Shown here piece by piece: positions 61,937 through 64,000 of a stretch of DNA of 64,000 bases. The notes under the pieces are model-generated. The model searched no databases. It saw nothing but the letters and a program-made list of their open reading frames with translations, and was not told the DNA's origin. The first letter of the stretch is position 1, and every line of letters starts with the position of its first letter. The translations under genes were made by a program, and so were the position numbers. This DNA comes from Paludibacteraceae bacterium (GTDB taxonomy: Bacteria > Bacteroidota > Bacteroidia > Bacteroidales > Paludibacteraceae), in assembly GCA_017503075.1 (NCBI GenBank), contig JAFVTU010000003.1, positions 62,001 to 126,000 of the forward strand, written 5' to 3'.

Positions 61937-63445
61937 ATGAAAAAGATTACATTTATGGCTATCGCAGCCACTATCGCAATCACATTATCTAGTTGTGCAT
62001 TTGAACCTATGGCTCCAGGTGGAGCATTTGACGGTGCTATGGGTGACTCCTATGGCGAACCTATAGAAGGTATGCCTTCTGGCGACCAGTTCGAGGAGTT
62101 TACCGACAATCCGTTTATCTCCACTTCCGAAGAACCAACTTCCACCTTCTCCGTAGATGCTGACGGAGCAAGCTACGCGTATATGCGCTCGTATATGTCA
62201 AAAGGATATTTCCCCGACAAGTCTTCTGTTCGCATTGAGGAATTCCTCAACTACTTTACCTTCGATTATCCCGAACCAGAGAACGCTGTGGGTATCAATG
62301 CCGAGATTGGCGCATGTCCTTGGAATCCAGAGCATTACCTCCTCCGCCTCGGACTCAAAGGCAAGAGCGTTGCCGAAGAAAACATGCTTCCCGCCAATTA
62401 TGTCTTCCTCGTAGATGTGTCGGGCTCCATGGATTCAAAGGACAAACTGCCACTCCTCAAATCTGCCCTCCTGACTCTCGTGGATGAACTGCAACCTACT
62501 GACCGTGTGTCACTTATCACCTATTCGGGTAGTGTGGAGCGCGTCTTAGAATCCACTCAAGTAATGCACGCAGGTAAAATCAAATCAGCTATCCGCAGTC
62601 TCGGTGCTGGCGGTAGTACCGCAGGTGGCGCGGCTATCAAGATGGCTTACGAAGAGGCATTAGCCAACTATATCATTGGTGGCAACAACCGCATTATCAT
62701 GGGTACAGATGGTGACTTCAATGTGGGTGTTACCAACACCGATAGTCTTTTGAATATGGTCTCTCGCTACGCTGACCAAGGTATCTATTTGACTATGTGC
62801 GGTTTTGGTACGGGCAACTGGAACGATGCCATGATGGAGAAGGTCTCCAATCGTGGCAATGGCAACTATTATTATATCGACTGCGAGGATGAATTTATGA
62901 AGGTCTTTGTGCATAACCGTTCTCATCTTCAGGCAGTTGCTAATGACACCAAGTGTCAAATCACTTTCGATTCTACCCGTGTAGCCAAGTACCGCCTCAT
63001 CGGTTATGAAAACCGCGTAATGAGCAACGAGGACTTTGATGATGACACCAAAGACGCAGGCGAGATTGGTGCAGGACAAACCATCACAGCTCTTTATGAA
63101 ATCGTTCCTACCGTATTTCAAACAGACGAACCAATCCCTTATGCCACGTTCGACTGCCGTTACAAAGAGCAGCTCGGGCTCAGCAGCAAACAACTCACTT
63201 TACCTGTCTATGGCGACATTAAGAGCGACACAGAGAATCTTCGCTTTGCAGCAGGTGTGGCTGCGTATGGTATGTTGCTCCGCAATTCAGAGTACAAGGG
63301 TTCCGCTAACCTCGAAATGGTTAAACAGCTGATTGGTAGTTCGTTGACATATGATCCTAAGGGTTACCGCCAAGGATTGTTAAACTTGCTCAACCACCTC
63401 AGTAGCGAACAAGTCAACGAACTCAACAACCGTGCTGCGAAATAA
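61937..63445 (+). CDS. YfbK-type von Willebrand factor A lipoprotein
   Basis: The start is the ATG at 61937 with signal peptide MKKITFMAIAATIAITLSSC; a longer frame from 61835 overlaps the previous gene. After a low-complexity Gly/Met/Pro part comes the YfbK N-terminal region (STFSVDADGASYAYMRSYMS, SVRIEEFLNYFTFDYPEP), then a vWA domain with an intact MIDAS (FLVDVSGSMDSKDKLPLLKS; GGSTAGGAAI; IIMGTDGDFNVGVT), and the DUF3520-type C-terminal part (GAGQTITALYEIVP, ENLRFAAGVAAYGMLLRNSE). It is 502 residues. vWA proteins bind protein partners through a metal; the partner is unknown. Confidence 0.92.
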   Translation: MKKITFMAIAATIAITLSSCAFEPMAPGGAFDGAMGDSYGEPIEGMPSGDQFEEFTDNPFISTSEEPTSTFSVDADGASYAYMRSYMSKGYFPDKSSVRIEEFLNYFTFDYPEPENAVGINAEIGACPWNPEHYLLRLGLKGKSVAEENMLPANYVFLVDVSGSMDSKDKLPLLKSALLTLVDELQPTDRVSLITYSGSVERVLESTQVMHAGKIKSAIRSLGAGGSTAGGAAIKMAYEEALANYIIGGNNRIIMGTDGDFNVGVTNTDSLLNMVSRYADQGIYLTMCGFGTGNWNDAMMEKVSNRGNGNYYYIDCEDEFMKVFVHNRSHLQAVANDTKCQITFDSTRVAKYRLIGYENRVMSNEDFDDDTKDAGEIGAGQTITALYEIVPTVFQTDEPIPYATFDCRYKEQLGLSSKQLTLPVYGDIKSDTENLRFAAGVAAYGMLLRNSEYKGSANLEMVKQLIGSSLTYDPKGYRQGLLNLLNHLSSEQVNELNNRAAK

Positions 63446-63454
63446 TGATACACT

Positions 63455-63486
63455 CTTGCACAATTCAAAAAAATATCGTACCTTTG
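63455..63486 (+). promoter_or_regulatory. Promoter of the last gene
   Basis: CTTG at 63455-63458 and TACCTTTG at 63479-63486, with a 20-base spacer. The ATG is at 63522. Confidence 0.72.
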
Positions 63487-63521
63487 CAAACAGATTTCTA
63501 AACTCTTAAATATTTAATGTT

Positions 63522-64000
63522 ATGAAACGCTTTGTGCTATTTTTTGTGCTGTGTTCTGCATTGCTCGTTGCTTGCGAACCAATTAATCCGAATGAAGACC
63601 AATATCCTGTAGTATCTGCGGATGATTATTATTGGTATAACGGTGAAAAAATCTATCTAGAAAGAGGAAATCAAGAATATATCATTTATGACGATGCATT
63701 ACTTTCCGAGATGGATAAACAAAAACTCGAGATAAGCGAAAGTGATTCATATCTTGAAGAGCCTAATCTAAAATGGGGAATCACCAAGCCTAATACAGTT
63801 ATTGAAGATTTGGAGCATGTGCTATATAGAATGCCTTCCTATACTAGTGAAGGAACCAACTTCTTTGTTACACACTCTTTCCTTGTCAAACTCAAGGACA
63901 GTGATGACTTGTCTATCTTGCAAAATATGGCAGAGCAATACAATGTGAAAATCGCTAAAGAGGGAGCTTTTCCTCTATGGTATGTATTGGTATGTAATTT
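63522..64000 (+). CDS. Lipoprotein, probable subtilase (S8) N-terminal part, cut by the window end
   Basis: The ATG at 63522 opens a frame to the right edge. The signal peptide MKRFVLFFVLCSALLVAC has a lipobox. The visible 159 residues include YYWYNGEKIYLE, then FFVTHSFLVKLKDSDDLSIL and MAEQYNVKIAKEGAFPLWYV. From memory, Bacteroides S8-family peptidases have such a pro-region (a YxWYxGEKI element and a ...YNVKI...PLWY element) before the catalytic domain. The catalytic domain itself would lie outside the window, so the call is tentative. Confidence 0.65.
   Translation, partial: MKRFVLFFVLCSALLVACEPINPNEDQYPVVSADDYYWYNGEKIYLERGNQEYIIYDDALLSEMDKQKLEISESDSYLEEPNLKWGITKPNTVIEDLEHVLYRMPSYTSEGTNFFVTHSFLVKLKDSDDLSILQNMAEQYNVKIAKEGAFPLWYVLVCN

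Overview
The window is chromosomal DNA from a member of the order Bacteroidales. The evidence is a SusC/SusD pair, many lipoproteins with short lipoboxes, two DUF3078 outer-membrane proteins, the pdxJ-exbB-exbD-tonB gene order, and at least eleven promoters of the Bacteroidetes type (a TTTG-like box, about 20 bases, then TAnnTTTG). Base composition is moderate. No rRNA, tRNA, transposase, prophage or CRISPR array was seen. The genus cannot be fixed from the sequence.

Layout. 1-8.9 kb: a cut-off lipoprotein, 5-formyl-THF cyclo-ligase, a conserved hypothetical, a polyprenyl synthase, ddl, a ClpB lacking the usual N-domain, a DUF6973-like lipoprotein, panB and chorismate mutase. 8.9-14.4 kb (minus): valS, a SpoIID/LytB-type protein, a rhodanese lipoprotein and a YeiH-type transporter. 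14.6-16.5 kb: a HaeIII-like restriction-modification pair, next to about 840 bases of repeat-rich non-coding DNA. 17.4-21.9 kb (minus): DUF4922, a family-2 glycosyltransferase and a NagB-like/PIG-L fusion. 22.2-42.6 kb (plus): a sugar kinase, murQ, SusC, SusD, two surface lipoproteins, a GHL10 glycosidase, a large secreted protein, a NAGPA-type phosphodiester glycosidase and a 1002-residue N-acetylmuramoyl-L-alanine amidase. 42.8-57.4 kb (plus): housekeeping genes secA, lgt, fmt, nadK, pdxJ, exbB/exbD/tonB-like, zapA and rny. 57.4-64 kb: a membrane TPR-HTH regulator, small envelope proteins, a YfbK-type von Willebrand protein and the start of a likely subtilase.

How it fits together. The 22-42 kb block reads as a peptidoglycan (muropeptide) harvesting locus. 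Secreted amidase and GHL10 enzymes would strip and cut glycan strands, SusCD and lipoproteins would bind and import fragments, and the kinase and MurQ would convert MurNAc to GlcNAc-6-phosphate. The divergent NagB-like/PIG-L fusion and perhaps the SpoIID, DUF4922 and glycosyltransferase genes may belong to the same metabolism. Four otherwise unrelated secreted proteins of the block end in the same short C-terminal tag. This functional reading is inference from families and gene order.

The second striking theme is short degenerate tandem repeats with units of 7, 9 or 11 bases. Each type tends to keep to one position: directly before start codons, directly after stop codons, or in frame inside essential genes (ddl, polyprenyl synthase, valS). 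They look like lineage-specific, mobile or slippage-grown microsatellites.
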